From assembly GCF_019186805.1 (NCBI RefSeq), contig NZ_CP066783.1, forward strand, positions 3,609,501 through 3,673,500: a stretch of DNA of 64,000 bases. The letters are read 5' to 3'. Made by a program: the position numbers and the translations under genes. The stretch comes from Comamonas fluminis (GTDB lineage: Bacteria; Pseudomonadota; Gammaproteobacteria; Burkholderiales; Burkholderiaceae_C). The notes beneath the pieces were generated by a model. That model made no database searches, was not told the origin of the DNA, and saw only the letters and a list, made by a program, of their open reading frames with translations. Every line of letters starts with the position of its first letter. Position 1 is the stretch's first letter. Below, in pieces: positions 1 through 9,053 of this stretch.

Positions 1-110
1 CCGCCGATACCGTGGTGCGCCTGGTGCCTCCGCTGATCATGACGGAAGCCGAAGCTGACGAAGTCGTGGCACGCCTGAAGCCACTGGTGCAGCAATTCCT
101 TGCCGAATGA
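1..110 (+). CDS. argD: acetylornithine aminotransferase, C-terminal end (partial)
   Basis: Only the last 35 or so codons are in the window, read in frame from base 3 and ending at a TGA at 108-110. The visible tail runs through VVRLVPPLIMTEAEADEVV and ends in QQFLAE, which is the normal C-terminus of the PLP-dependent ArgD/AstC aminotransferases. The enzyme makes N-acetylornithine in arginine biosynthesis. The next gene is argF, which fits an argD-argF operon. Family assignment rests on a short tail and on that neighbour. Confidence 0.7.
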   Translation, partial: ADTVVRLVPPLIMTEAEADEVVARLKPLVQQFLAE

Positions 111-121
111 AAGTTTTGTCG

Positions 122-1054
122 ATGACAGCCATCAAACACTATCTGCAGTTTTCCGATTTTTCGGCTGACGAATACGACTACCTGCTCTCGCGTGCCACCC
201 TGATCAAGAAAAAGTTCAAGGGCTACGAAAAGCACCACACGCTGAGCGACCGCACCATGGCCATGATCTTCGAGAAGGCCAGCACCCGCACCCGTGTGAG
301 CTTTGAAGCCGGCATGTACCAGCTGGGTGGTTCCGTGGTTCACCTGACCACGGGCGACAGCCAGCTGGGCCGCTCCGAGCCCATCGAGGACAGCGCCCGC
401 GTCATCAGCCGCATGACCGATCTGGTCATGATTCGCACCTTTGGCCAGGACAAGATCGAGCGCTTTGCCGCCCACTCTCGCGTGCCCGTCATCAACGGCC
501 TGACCAACGAGTTCCACCCCTGCCAGATCCTGGCCGACATCTTTACCTTCATCGAGCATCGCGGCTCGATCAAGGGCAAGGTGGTGGCCTGGGTGGGCGA
601 TGGCAACAACATGGCCAACACCTGGCTGCAGGCTGCTGACCTGCTGGGCTTTACCGTCCATGTCAGCACCCCCGGTGGCTACGAAGTGGACGAAAAGCTG
701 GCCTTTGGCGGCAAGACGCCCCGCGAAGGCTGCTACAAAGTCTTCAAGGACCCGCTGGAAGCCTGCAAGGGCGCCGATCTGGTCACCACCGATGTGTGGA
801 CCAGCATGGGCTACGAAGCTGAAAACGCTGTGCGCATGAAGGCCTTTGCCGACTGGTGTGTGGACGAAGAAATGATGCAGGCTGCCAAGCCCGAAGCCGT
901 CTTCATGCACTGCCTGCCCGCCCACCGTGGCGAGGAAGTGACTGCCGAAGTCATCGACGGCCCACAGTCCGTCGTCTGGGACGAGGCAGAAAACCGCATG
1001 CACGTGCAAAAGGCACTGATGGAATACCTGCTGCTGGGCCGCCAGCCAGGCTGA
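122..1054 (+). CDS. argF: ornithine carbamoyltransferase
   Basis: Converts ornithine and carbamoyl phosphate to citrulline in the cytoplasmic arginine pathway. The 310-residue product has the carbamoyl-phosphate loop EKASTRTRVSFE, the HPCQILAD motif in the middle, and the ornithine-side loop FMHCLPAHRGEEV near the C-terminus. Length is normal for the family. I chose the ATG at 122 (MTAIKHYLQF) because family members begin there; an in-frame ATG at 107 overlaps the argD stop and would add five residues. It lies directly behind argD and is followed by a hairpin terminator, so the two probably share a transcript. Confidence 0.95.
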   Translation: MTAIKHYLQFSDFSADEYDYLLSRATLIKKKFKGYEKHHTLSDRTMAMIFEKASTRTRVSFEAGMYQLGGSVVHLTTGDSQLGRSEPIEDSARVISRMTDLVMIRTFGQDKIERFAAHSRVPVINGLTNEFHPCQILADIFTFIEHRGSIKGKVVAWVGDGNNMANTWLQAADLLGFTVHVSTPGGYEVDEKLAFGGKTPREGCYKVFKDPLEACKGADLVTTDVWTSMGYEAENAVRMKAFADWCVDEEMMQAAKPEAVFMHCLPAHRGEEVTAEVIDGPQSVVWDEAENRMHVQKALMEYLLLGRQPG

Positions 1055-1120
1055 TTCACTACGACCTGGCTCATCTGCATACCTCCACACCCATGCACCT
1101 GAGCCACATCACATCTCCAG
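1055..1120. other. argF 3' spacer (start of a 426-base gene-free stretch)
   Basis: The stretch from 1055 to 1480 separates argF from the first YkgJ-type gene. Apart from the terminator at 1121-1160 I see no coding region with convincing composition and no recognisable RNA. The longer open frames here give low-complexity Ala/Arg/Pro translations typical of high-GC noise. Confidence 0.5.
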
Positions 1121-1160
1121 ACCGCCAGCGGGCTTTGCGCCAGCTGGCGGTTTTCTTTTG
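1121..1160 (+). terminator. rho-independent terminator of argF
   Basis: A perfect 9-bp stem (ACCGCCAGC at 1121-1129, GCTGGCGGT at 1143-1151) is followed by TTTTCTTTT. It sits 66 bases behind the argF stop. Confidence 0.85.
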
Positions 1161-1480
1161 CCCGCTGCGCCCTGCCATGGGCGATGCACGCTACGGGCAA
1201 TGTGGTGGCCAGCGCGCCCTGCGCCAGCCGCATATGGCACGCCACACACGCGTGCCTTCCTACTTCGGGCCGCGCAAGCCATTTGCCGCCCGCGTGCGTG
1301 CGCTGTATGTGCGCATCCACACCTTTTATCTGAAGTTTCTTCAAGGCCACACCTAGTGGCTCAGGCCTTCGCCCGCTGTGCGCTTTGCCGCGCCGGGCTT
1401 GCTGATCTCTCTTTTCACAGCCATCCCCTGCATGAGGAGGACGGCGTGACCGCGATGCCTGAACTTTTGAAGAACCCACG

Positions 1481-1846
1481 ATGCCCTCCCCCATCCACCC
1501 CTGCCTGACCTGCGGCGTGTGCTGCCAGAACTACCGCGTGGAATTTTCCGTCTATGAACTCCAATCCATGGGCGGCACCGTGCCCGATGAACTGGCCCAT
1601 GAGGTGCCCGGCAAGGGCAACCGTGCCCGCATGAATGGCACGCAGTTGCACCCAGTGCGCTGCGTGGCCCTGCGCGAGCTGCCTGAAGTCGGCGAAGGCT
1701 GCATAGGCTGCGGCATTTACGAGCAGCGCTCACGCCCCTGCCGCGACTTTCCTTTTGCCTCCTATGGCTGCCATGACACCCGCGCCAAGTTCGGCCTGCC
1801 GGAACTGGAGGAAGAAGACGTCACACATTGGCTGGAAGCGGCCTGA
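1481..1846 (+). CDS. YkgJ family Cys-cluster (zinc- or iron-chelating) protein
   Basis: A 121-residue soluble protein of the YkgJ family, whose conserved Cys residues are thought to bind Zn or an Fe-S cluster; its function is not established. The N-terminus carries HPCLTCGVCCQNYRVEF, a second cluster reads CIGCGIYEQRSRPCRDFPF, and a last Cys follows in SYGCHD. A paralogue with the same layout lies at 4786-5106, and the feo iron-uptake genes lie between them on the other strand. That arrangement makes a link with iron plausible but does not prove it. The preceding 320 bases hold no other convincing gene. Confidence 0.85.
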   Translation: MPSPIHPCLTCGVCCQNYRVEFSVYELQSMGGTVPDELAHEVPGKGNRARMNGTQLHPVRCVALRELPEVGEGCIGCGIYEQRSRPCRDFPFASYGCHDTRAKFGLPELEEEDVTHWLEAA

Positions 1847-1969
1847 AGCTCTGTACCAATTTGATAGCAGCTAGCGCATGTAAAACCTACGCCTGGGCTT
1901 CATAACTCCTCAAAGCCCCAGCCAAATCTGGCGCAGGCCGCCGCGGTTTGTAGTGCATGACAGCCAAAC

Positions 1970-2009
1970 AAAAGGCCTGAGGCCCATTCACGGGGCACTC
2001 AGGCCTTTT
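1970..2009. terminator. bidirectional terminator between ykgJ-type gene and feo operon
   Basis: Arms AAAGGCCTGAG (1971-1981) and CTCAGGCCTTT (1998-2008) are perfectly complementary, with A-runs on the left and T-runs on the right. It can therefore stop both converging transcripts. Confidence 0.8.
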
Positions 2010-2029
2010 GCATTCAAGTGCTGAAAAGC

Positions 2030-2218
2030 TCAGGTCTTCTTGGGTGCGCAGCTATCGCCTTCACAGGCGCTGCAGCTGCCGCAGCCACTTTCCTTGCCCA
2101 GCCCCGACAAGGCTGGGTGACTGGCTGCAACCTTGCGCTTGAGGTTTCCCGGCATCAGCCGCCAGACCAGCGCCACGGCAGCCACGGCCACAATCACGCC
2201 CACAATCATTTCTTGCAT
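2030..2218 (-). CDS. FeoB-associated Cys-rich membrane peptide
   Basis: A 62-residue peptide with one N-terminal membrane helix (about residues 4-20, MIVGVIVAVAAVALVW) and a C-terminal run GCGSCSACEGDSC holding four cysteines. Small Cys-rich membrane proteins of this shape commonly follow feoB and are annotated as FeoB-associated; a role in iron handling is proposed but not shown. It starts 15 bases behind the feoB stop on the same strand and ends next to a bidirectional terminator, so it is the last gene of the feo operon. Confidence 0.8.
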   Translation of the reverse strand: MQEMIVGVIVAVAAVALVWRLMPGNLKRKVAASHPALSGLGKESGCGSCSACEGDSCAPKKT

Positions 2219-2233
2219 GGAAAACTCCTTTCC

Positions 2234-4204
2234 TTAACCCCAGCCCAGCGCAACCGCAATGCGATAGGTGATAAAGCTGCACAGATAGGCCAGACCAAAC
2301 AGATAGCCCAGCATGATCAGCGGATAGCGCCAGCCATTGGTCTCACGCTTGACCATGGCCAGCGTGGAGACGCACTGAGGCGCAAAGATAAACCACACCA
2401 GCAGCGACAGCGCCGTGGCCAGCGACCAGCTGCTGGCAATCAGCGGGCCCAGTTGCTGGGCCATGGCATCGTCACTGCTTGCGGACAGCGCATACACCGT
2501 GCCCAGTGCACCCACGGCCACTTCGCGTGCAGCCATGCCGGGCACCAGCGCAATCGCAATCTGCCAGTTAAAGCCGATGGGCGCCAGAATCACTTCCAGC
2601 ATGCGGCCCAGCTGGCCTGCATAGCTGTAGCGAATGGCGGCCTCTGCACCTTCCGGCGCAGCAGGGTAGCTGGCCAGGAACCACAGCACAATGCTCACCG
2701 TCAGGATGATGCCGCCCACGCGGCGCAGGAAGATGATGGCGCGCTCGTACAGGCCCAGGGCCAGACTGCGAATGCTGGGCCAGCGGTAGGCGGGCAACTC
2801 CATCATCAGCGGCGTGCGGGTCTTGTTGGTGCGGAACAGCTTGGCCACCCAGGCCACGGCCATGGCACTGACAATGCCGCCCACATACAGCGCAAACAGC
2901 ACCAGTCCCTGCAGATTGAACAGGCCACCCACCTCACGGTCAGGGATGAAGGCCGCAATCAAGAGCGCATAGACCGGCAGACGTGCCGAGCAGGTCATCA
3001 GCGGCGCAATCATGATGGTCAGCAAACGGTCACGCCAGCTGGAAATCGAGCGCGTCGCCATGATGCCCGGCACCGCGCAGGCAAAGCTGGACAGCAGCGG
3101 AATAAAGGAGCGCCCCGACAGGCCAACCGTGCCCATGATGCGGTCCAGCAAAAAGGCCGCACGTGGCAGATAGCCCGAGTCTTCCAGCACCAGAATGAAG
3201 AAGAACAGAATCAGAATCTGCGGCAAAAACACCAGCACAGCGCCTGTGCCGGCAATCACGCCATCGACCAGCAGGCTGCGCAGCACACCATCGGGCATGA
3301 CGGCGGCAACCCACTTGCCAAAGCTGGCCACGCCGCCTTCAATGCCCTCCATCAGCGGCGCAGCCCAGCTGAACACCGCCTGGAAGATCAGGAACAGCGT
3401 CACCAGCAGCAGCAAGCTGCCCCAGACGGGGTGCAGCACCACGGCGTCGATACGGTCGGCGCGCTGGTGATCCACCTGCGGCTCCTGCACCGCCTGGCGC
3501 ATGATGTCTGCCACCTGCTGGTGCAGGCTCAGCAATTGCTCCTTGGCGCCCTGGCCTGCCTTGGGCTGCCAGTGGCCTTCCATCGAAGGCGCTTTGAGGC
3601 TTCGTGCCTGCTCGCTGTCCAGCCAGTTCAGCAGTTCCTTGCCGCCATCCAGACGCACGCCCACGCTCTCAATCACGGGCAGGCCCAGCGCCTGGCTGAG
3701 CTTGGCCTTGTCCACCACAATGCCCTGGCGCTTGGCCATGTCGCTCATATTGAGCACCAGCACCATGGGCAGCCCCAGTGCACGCGCCTCCAGCACCAGG
3801 CGCAGGTTCAGGCGCAGGTGGGTAGCATCGGTCACGCAGATCAGCAGCTCGGGCGGCGCTTCTCTGTCGTGCAGGCCGCTGACGATGTCGCGTGTGATGC
3901 GTTCATCTTCGCTGTGCGCATGCAGGCTGTAGGTGCCCGGCAAATCCAGCAGGCGCACGCGGCGCTTGGCGGGCGTGTTCAGCCAGCCTTCCTTGCGCTC
4001 TACCGTCACGCCTGCGTAGTTGGCCACTTTCTGGCGTGCGCCAGTCAGCAGGTTGAACAGCGCAGTCTTGCCGCAGTTCGGGTTACCCAGCAAAGCGGCG
4101 CGCAGGGGCGCATTCTGGTCAGCAGCCGCAGTGCCGGAGTTCAGGTTCTGGATGGAGATGTTCTGCACAGAAGACTTCAGGGACGGGTTCTCACGCGCGT
4201 TCAT
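2234..4204 (-). CDS. feoB: ferrous iron transport protein B
   Basis: Inner-membrane Fe(II) transporter with a cytoplasmic G domain. The G domain shows GNPNCGKTALFN (about residues 40-51), DLPGTYSLHAHSEDE and a NMSD guanine-specificity motif. The membrane part carries the first gate segment, with LDRIMGTVGLSGRSFIPLLS followed by FACAVPGIMATR, and the second gate half near the C-terminus (ALVPGMAAREVAVGALGTVY). At 656 residues it is shorter than the Escherichia coli protein of about 770. Its ATG overlaps the feoA stop (ATGA), so the two are translationally coupled. Confidence 0.95.
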   Translation of the reverse strand: MNARENPSLKSSVQNISIQNLNSGTAAADQNAPLRAALLGNPNCGKTALFNLLTGARQKVANYAGVTVERKEGWLNTPAKRRVRLLDLPGTYSLHAHSEDERITRDIVSGLHDREAPPELLICVTDATHLRLNLRLVLEARALGLPMVLVLNMSDMAKRQGIVVDKAKLSQALGLPVIESVGVRLDGGKELLNWLDSEQARSLKAPSMEGHWQPKAGQGAKEQLLSLHQQVADIMRQAVQEPQVDHQRADRIDAVVLHPVWGSLLLLVTLFLIFQAVFSWAAPLMEGIEGGVASFGKWVAAVMPDGVLRSLLVDGVIAGTGAVLVFLPQILILFFFILVLEDSGYLPRAAFLLDRIMGTVGLSGRSFIPLLSSFACAVPGIMATRSISSWRDRLLTIMIAPLMTCSARLPVYALLIAAFIPDREVGGLFNLQGLVLFALYVGGIVSAMAVAWVAKLFRTNKTRTPLMMELPAYRWPSIRSLALGLYERAIIFLRRVGGIILTVSIVLWFLASYPAAPEGAEAAIRYSYAGQLGRMLEVILAPIGFNWQIAIALVPGMAAREVAVGALGTVYALSASSDDAMAQQLGPLIASSWSLATALSLLVWFIFAPQCVSTLAMVKRETNGWRYPLIMLGYLFGLAYLCSFITYRIAVALGWG

Positions 4205-4563
4205 GGCTTGGCCTCCGGCACTACCAGCACGCGTGACGCCTCATAGCGGCGCAGGGCAAACGTTGCAGCACCTACACGCACCGCCAGCGGATCAGGGCCG
4301 GGAAAGCCTGTTGCCACAATGCGCACACGCTCGCCGGGCAGAAAGCCGATTTCCATCAGGCGCAGCATCAGCTCCTGCTCTTCCACATTGCTGGCACTGA
4401 CAAGGTCCAGCACATGCGCAGGAATATTGAGCGCCAGCTTGTCGAGGCTGATCGCAGCCTGCGCGCTCACTGACGACGGTGTGGCCCCTGCCACATCACC
4501 GGACGCTAAAACAGTGGCCGCGCTACCCGAGGCCGAGGACTGCAAGATACTCATGGACGCCAT
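4201..4563 (-). CDS. feoA: ferrous iron transport protein A
   Basis: Small SH3-like partner of FeoB. The last 75 residues are the FeoA domain (ELMLRLMEIGFLPGERVRIV, then DPLAVRVGAATFALRR); the 40 residues before it are a Ser/Ala-rich extension of unknown use. Start choice is uncertain: in-frame ATGs lie at 4584, 4563 and 4554. The two shorter forms keep a Fur-box-like sequence at 4570-4588 upstream of translation, and I took 4563. No clear Shine-Dalgarno precedes any of them. First gene of a feoA-feoB-small-peptide operon. Confidence 0.88.
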   Translation of the reverse strand: MASMSILQSSASGSAATVLASGDVAGATPSSVSAQAAISLDKLALNIPAHVLDLVSASNVEEQELMLRLMEIGFLPGERVRIVATGFPGPDPLAVRVGAATFALRRYEASRVLVVPEAKP

Positions 4564-4569
4564 TTTATT

Positions 4570-4588
4570 GAGTTTAATTCTCATTATG
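4570..4588 (-). promoter_or_regulatory. Fur-box-like operator of feo operon
   Basis: On the minus strand the 19-mer CATAATGAGAATTAAACTC matches the classical Fur consensus GATAATGATAATCATTATC at 13 of 19 positions. It lies just upstream of the likely feoA starts. Fe-Fur repression of feo is well known in other bacteria; its use here is inferred. Confidence 0.6.
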
Positions 4589-4785
4589 GTTATCAAGACT
4601 TCAGAGTCCTAGCGCGCCAAGCCGGCATAGTGCCAGCGCGGCAGGGCTGAAGTCTGCGTTTGCTTTGGGCAAGGGCCGCCCTCGCCTGCTGTTTCCGTGT
4701 AGCGCACTCGGATTTTTACAGCTTGCGCTCATGCGGCATCAGGCGCCAGAGAAAATTCCGCCCCAGCTCTTTTTCTGGCCTTGCC

Positions 4786-5106
4786 ATGACCCATCCCTGC
4801 CTGACCTGCGGTGCCTGCTGCGCATCATTTCGTGTGGATTTCTCCGTCCATGAATCTCAGGAACAAGGCGGGCGTGTACCTGCAGGCCTGATTGAAGAAG
4901 TCACCGACTACACCTGCCGCATGCGCGGCACGGACTGGGCACGCCCGCGCTGCGCGGCGCTGGTGGGCAAGGTGGGTGAAAAAGCATCCTGTGGCATTTA
5001 TGAATGGCGGCCTTCGCCCTGCCGGGAGTTTGCAGCAGGCTCGGATGCCTGCAACCGTGTGCGCCTGCGCCATGGCATGCAGTCGCTGGAAACCGGTTTA
5101 CTGTAA
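4786..5106 (+). CDS. YkgJ family Cys-cluster protein (second copy)
   Basis: A 106-residue paralogue of the gene at 1481-1846, with the same opening (MTHPCLTCGACCASFRVDF) and second motif (CGIYEWRPSPCREF), and a final Cys in SDACNRVR. The ATG at 4786 was chosen because it places the Cys motif at residue 4, as in the other copy; upstream in-frame codons read as non-coding. It is transcribed divergently from feoA with about 220 bases between, so regulation together with feo is possible. Biochemical role unknown. Confidence 0.85.
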   Translation: MTHPCLTCGACCASFRVDFSVHESQEQGGRVPAGLIEEVTDYTCRMRGTDWARPRCAALVGKVGEKASCGIYEWRPSPCREFAAGSDACNRVRLRHGMQSLETGLL

Positions 5107-5109
5107 AAA

Positions 5110-5148
5110 CAATAGCTGAAAGCGCTTTATTTATAAAGGCTAGCGGCC
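5110..5148. repeat. AGCGC-type intergenic hairpin
   Basis: AATAGCTGAAAGCGCTTTAT and its imperfect complement TATAAAGGCTAGCGGCC form a short hairpin between two convergent stops. The same AGCGCTT-containing core recurs in other intergenic gaps of this window (24395-24429, 40161-40252, 57484-57576, 61061-61085). Confidence 0.5.
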
Positions 5149-5928
5149 GAAATCGGCTTCCATCAGCACCACCCCGATATTGTCTTTGCCGCCAGACTCA
5201 TTGGCGGCAGCAATCAGGCTTGGCAGCAACTCATCCAGCGGCAGTTGCCTGGCAAACAGCGCCGCCAGTGCCGCGTCATCCACCATGTCGGTCAGCCCAT
5301 CGGAGCACAGCATGATGCGATCGCCGGGCTGCAGCGGCCACTGGCTCAGCTCCGTTTCCACTTCCGGCTCCACGCCCAGCGCCCGCGTTACCAGATGGCT
5401 CATGCGTGAAGTTCTGGCCTCATCCTCCGTCATTCGCCCGGCATCGATATCCTGCTGCACCAGTGAATGGTCGTGCGTGATGCGCTGCAGCCGCCCGTCG
5501 CGCCAGGCATAGGCACGCGAATCGCCCAGATGGGCCAGCAACACCTGCTCCGGCAGCACCAGTGCCACCACCACCGTCGTGCCCATGCCCTGGCAACTGG
5601 GGCTGAACTGGGCCGCTGCATAGATCGCGGTGTTGGCCATGTCCAGCGCGTCAATCAGCTCGCAGCGCGCCACATGCTCGCCAGCCCCTGTCAGGCTGGC
5701 ACGCTGCAGCGCTGCTGTCAGCAGGTCAACGGCCATGCCGCTGGCCACCTCGCCCGCCTTGTAGCCCCCCATGCCATCGGCCAGCACAGCCAGAGGCCAG
5801 GGACTGGCCTCGGGGCACACGCCCACGGCGTCTTCATTGTTGAGCCGCTTCAGCCCTACATCCGCGCGTGCAAGCATGCGCACGGCAGGCCATACGCGTG
5901 AAGGGGCAGAGGATGCAGAGGAGGACAT
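5140..5928 (-). CDS. PP2C-family serine/threonine protein phosphatase
   Basis: A 262-residue Stp1/PrpC-type phosphatase, cytoplasmic and metal-dependent. Metal-binding and family motifs are in order: NNEDAVGV (about residues 31-38), VLADGMGGYKAGEVAS, HLGDSRAYAWRDG, LCSDGLTDMVDD and GGKDNIGVVLM near the C-terminus. No transmembrane or forkhead partner domain is present. It stands alone: no protein kinase or type VI secretion gene is adjacent, so its substrate cannot be guessed from context. Confidence 0.92.
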   Translation of the reverse strand: MSSSASSAPSRVWPAVRMLARADVGLKRLNNEDAVGVCPEASPWPLAVLADGMGGYKAGEVASGMAVDLLTAALQRASLTGAGEHVARCELIDALDMANTAIYAAAQFSPSCQGMGTTVVVALVLPEQVLLAHLGDSRAYAWRDGRLQRITHDHSLVQQDIDAGRMTEDEARTSRMSHLVTRALGVEPEVETELSQWPLQPGDRIMLCSDGLTDMVDDAALAALFARQLPLDELLPSLIAAANESGGKDNIGVVLMEADFGR

Positions 5929-6103
5929 GAAAAACAGGCGGACTGACGCGATGCAAAGTTTCTAAGCGTAACTCAAGTTACAGCAGCCCCCTTCTGCCCA
6001 AGGCTGTTGTGCAGGGTCACATACCGATGGCGCGCAATTCTGTTCAATACAGCGGCCCAGCCCTTCTTCAGACTGATGGGCAGTTTCACTCTCTTGTCTG
6101 ATC

Positions 6104-6733
6104 ATGCTGACTTCCCTGCTGGCCATGGCCGGTTTTGCACTGGCGGGGGCCATCACACCCGGGCCAGTCAATGTGCTGGCCCTGCGCCACGGCTGTGAAA
6201 GCCCCAGGACTACGGCTTTGCTTTATGTTCTTGGCGCCAGCCTGAGCTATGCGTTCATCGTCTGGCTGATGGGGCAAGGCAGCCAGTGGCTGCTGCAGAT
6301 TCCGGCCCTTGCACTCTGGGCACCCCGGCTGTGCGCCGTCTATCTGCTGTGGCTGGCATGGCAAATCGCCAGGGCGCCCACCGCGCCATCTGCCGCGCAG
6401 CACCCCGATGCTGAAACGGCCATGCAAACGGCTGCTGCACCGGCCTTTTTGCAAGGTGCTGCCGTGCAGGGGCTCAACCCCAAGGCATGGCTGGTCGCGC
6501 TATCCGGGGTCGGCATGTTTGTCATCCCCCTCACCTCGCCCAGCCTGCACCTGCAATGGGCGCTGCTCTGGTTCTGCGCTGTCTCGCTGATGGCCTGCCT
6601 GCTGGGCGTTGGCTGCTGGGCTGCACTGGGGCGGGTTTTGCAGCGGTGGCTGCGCACACCGCAGCGCCAGCGCCTGCTCAACCGTCTGCTGGCACTGGTG
6701 CTGGTGGCCTGTGTCATCAGCATGCTGGCATGA
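6104..6733 (+). CDS. LysE/RhtB family amino acid exporter
   Basis: A 209-residue inner-membrane protein with about six hydrophobic segments. The N-terminal family signature GAITPGPVNVLALRHG (about residues 16-31) and the internal GLNPKAWLVALSG are typical of LysE/RhtB exporters. The substrate is unknown; family members export basic amino acids, homoserine, threonine or related compounds. The AraC-type regulator gene starts 22 bases downstream on the same strand, suggesting the pair is co-transcribed. Confidence 0.88.
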   Translation: MLTSLLAMAGFALAGAITPGPVNVLALRHGCESPRTTALLYVLGASLSYAFIVWLMGQGSQWLLQIPALALWAPRLCAVYLLWLAWQIARAPTAPSAAQHPDAETAMQTAAAPAFLQGAAVQGLNPKAWLVALSGVGMFVIPLTSPSLHLQWALLWFCAVSLMACLLGVGCWAALGRVLQRWLRTPQRQRLLNRLLALVLVACVISMLA

Positions 6734-6755
6734 TGGCTGGCAGAGTGAAGCTTTC

Positions 6756-7565
6756 ATGACCTCCAGCGCCTCCCCCCATCGTTTCCACCGGCCCCCGGCC
6801 GCCCCGTGGGCCGAACTGCGTCACAGCGCCGCATCGGCGCACTGCTTTCGCCTGCACATGCATGCCGAGTACTCCATTGGCATCGTCGATGCGGGGCAGA
6901 CCGTTTTTCATCACGCCATGGGGCCGCAGCCTGTGCATGCAGGCAATGTCGTTCTGCTGGAGCCGCACTCCTGGCATGCCTGCAACCCGGCCCCCGGCGC
7001 CCCCTGGGCCTATCGCATGCTGTTCATCAATGCTGAATGGCTGCACGCCCGGCTGGGTGTGACTGCGCTGCGCTTTTCACAACGCGTCTGGGCTGATGCC
7101 GAGATCGCCCAGCTGGTTGACCTGCTCTGTCGCCCCATTGAAGACAGCGCTGCTGCGCATCAACTGGCCAGCGGTCTGGACAAACTGCTTACCCGGTGCG
7201 CGAACGCCTGCCATTCTGCGCAACCAAGCCCGTCAGACCCGTCGGGCGACTGGGCTGAGCTTCAGGCCGTGCTGCAACAGCTGCACGCAGCGCCAGCAGC
7301 CGAGTTAACGGTGCAGGCACTGGCCCGGCAATGCGGCATGAGCGCCACGCGCTTTATCCGCCGCTTCAAGGCGGCCACGGGAATGACGCCTGGCAGCTAC
7401 AGGCTCAATCTGCGCATCAACGGTGCCCGGCGCCTGCTGGCTTCCGGCACCCCGCTGTCGGAAGCCGCATACACCATGGGCTTTGCCGACCAGGCACATC
7501 TGCAGCGGGCGTTCAAAGCCCATCATTCGCTGACACCCGGCAACTACGCACAGGCACAGCGCTGA
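6756..7565 (+). CDS. AraC family regulator with cupin-type sensor domain
   Basis: A 269-residue transcription factor. The N-terminal 150 residues look like an AraC-binding cupin (HAEYSIGIVDAGQTVF, GNVVLLEPHSWHACNP). The C-terminal 100 residues hold two helix-turn-helix units (LARQCGMSATRFIRRFKAAT and LSEAAYTMGFADQAHLQRAF). The ATG at 6756 was chosen over earlier in-frame codons because those would run back into lysE coding sequence. It probably controls the adjacent exporter gene in response to an amino-acid-like ligand; this is inferred from position only. Confidence 0.88.
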   Translation: MTSSASPHRFHRPPAAPWAELRHSAASAHCFRLHMHAEYSIGIVDAGQTVFHHAMGPQPVHAGNVVLLEPHSWHACNPAPGAPWAYRMLFINAEWLHARLGVTALRFSQRVWADAEIAQLVDLLCRPIEDSAAAHQLASGLDKLLTRCANACHSAQPSPSDPSGDWAELQAVLQQLHAAPAAELTVQALARQCGMSATRFIRRFKAATGMTPGSYRLNLRINGARRLLASGTPLSEAAYTMGFADQAHLQRAFKAHHSLTPGNYAQAQR

Positions 7566-7673
7566 AGCTGCAGCCGCACCACGAGCCGCTGCGGGACATT
7601 CGCAGGCCAGCAGTGAAATCCGCCCATTCGCGGGATACTTGCTGCTTCGTTTTCAGCCCCCAGACAGCAAGTG

Positions 7674-9053
7674 ATGGCCGACTTTGACAGCATCCAACAA
7701 CGAGAAACCGGCCTGAGCCAGCAGCTCAATGCCGCCCAGATGGCCATGATTGCCATTGGCGGCGCCATCGGCACGGGCCTGTTCATGGGCAGCGCCTTTG
7801 CCATTGGCGTGGCCGGGCCCAGTGTGCTCATCAGCTATGCAATTGGTGCACTCATCGGTCTGCTGCTCATGGGGTGCCTGGCCGAGATGACCGTGGCCCA
7901 CCCTACCAGCGGCTCGTTCGGCGCCTATGCAGAGCACTACATCAGCCCGCTGGCCGGTTTTGTGGTGCGCTATGCCTACTGGGCTGCCGTCGTGCTGGCC
8001 GTGGGCATGGAAGTGACCGCCGTTGGCAAATACATGGCGTACTGGTTCCCAGCCGTTGACCAATGGGTGTGGGTAGCTCTGTTTTCCATAGTGCTTGCCG
8101 CCGTCAATGCCACCAGCGTCAAGGCCTTTGGTCAGGTCGAATATGTGTTCTCGATGATCAAGGTGATAGCCATCGTGGCCTTTATCCTGATTGGCGCCTA
8201 TGTGATTTTTGGCGCTCGCCCCGAAGGCGTGGGCTTTGCCAATTACACCGCCAATGGCGGCTTCTTCCCCAACGGCCTGTGGGGCACCTGGGTGGGCGTG
8301 ATCGTGGCCATCTTCAGCTACCTGAATCTGGAATCCATTGCCATTGCCGCGGGCGAAGCCGAAAAGCCCAAGCAGGCCGTGACCACCGCGTTTCGCACCA
8401 CGGTGCTGCGCCTGGTGCTGTTTTATCTGCTGTCGCTGGCCATCATGCTGGCCATCGTGCCCTGGAACCACGCAGGTACGGACAAGAGCCCGTTCGTGAA
8501 GGTGATGGAGATTCTCAACATCCCCGGCGCCGCAGGCGTGCTCAACTTTGTGGTGCTGCTGGCCTCGCTGTCGGCCATGAACAGCCAGCTCTATGTCACC
8601 TCGCGCATGATGTTCAGCCTCTCGCGCGGCGGCTATGCACCCAAGGTTTTTGGCAAACTCAACCACCGTGGCGTGCCGCTGGGCGCGATTGCCGTGTCCT
8701 GTCTGGGCATGTGCGTGGCCATGGTGCTCAATGTCTTCAAGCCCGAGCAGTCGCTGGAGCTGATGATGTCGATTGCCATGTTCGGCGCCATGTTTGCCTG
8801 GTTCATGGTTTTCGTCACCCACCTGCTCTTTCGCCCCCGCTGGCAGCGCGAGCACCCAGGCCAGAAGCTGGAATTTCGCATGTGGGGCTTTCCCGTCTTC
8901 ACCCTGCTGGGCGCGCTGCTGATGGCTGGCGTGATTGTCACCACCTTGTTTACCAAGGAATTCCACACCACCACACTCGTTGGAGTTCCGTTCCTGCTTG
9001 CGCTGATCGTCATCTATGCTCTCTGGTACCGCCCACGCGCCACTAAAGCATGA
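7674..9053 (+). CDS. APC family amino acid permease, probably aromatic amino acid or kynurenine related
   Basis: A 459-residue inner-membrane permease with twelve predicted helices. The substrate-binding helix-1 motif [13 protein letters not shown] (about residues 25-37) and the helix-6 region [21 protein letters not shown] are characteristic of the amino acid/polyamine/organocation superfamily (proline/GABA/aromatic permease branch). A GTG directly precedes the chosen ATG. Its stop overlaps the kynB start (ATGA), so permease and kynurenine-pathway enzymes are translated together. Tryptophan or kynurenine is therefore the likeliest substrate, by inference from context. Confidence 0.88.
   Translation: MADFDSIQQRETGLSQQLNAAQMAMIAIGGAIGTGLFMGSAFAIGVAGPSVLISYAIGALIGLLLMGCLAEMTVAHPTSGSFGAYAEHYISPLAGFVVRYAYWAAVVLAVGMEVTAVGKYMAYWFPAVDQWVWVALFSIVLAAVNATSVKAFGQVEYVFSMIKVIAIVAFILIGAYVIFGARPEGVGFANYTANGGFFPNGLWGTWVGVIVAIFSYLNLESIAIAAGEAEKPKQAVTTAFRTTVLRLVLFYLLSLAIMLAIVPWNHAGTDKSPFVKVMEILNIPGAAGVLNFVVLLASLSAMNSQLYVTSRMMFSLSRGGYAPKVFGKLNHRGVPLGAIAVSCLGMCVAMVLNVFKPEQSLELMMSIAMFGAMFAWFMVFVTHLLFRPRWQREHPGQKLEFRMWGFPVFTLLGALLMAGVIVTTLFTKEFHTTTLVGVPFLLALIVIYALWYRPRATKA

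Noticed and set aside
1158..1508. Possible gene between argF and the first YkgJ-type gene
   Set aside because: Ala/Pro/Arg-rich frame with no ribosome binding site, overlapping the YkgJ start; several frames are equally open.
2018..4246. Long plus-strand open frame (over 700 codons) antisense to feoB
   Set aside because: The translation is rich in Gln, His and Ala without any domain. It mirrors the codon pattern of feoB, which has complete motifs, and is an artefact of high GC content.
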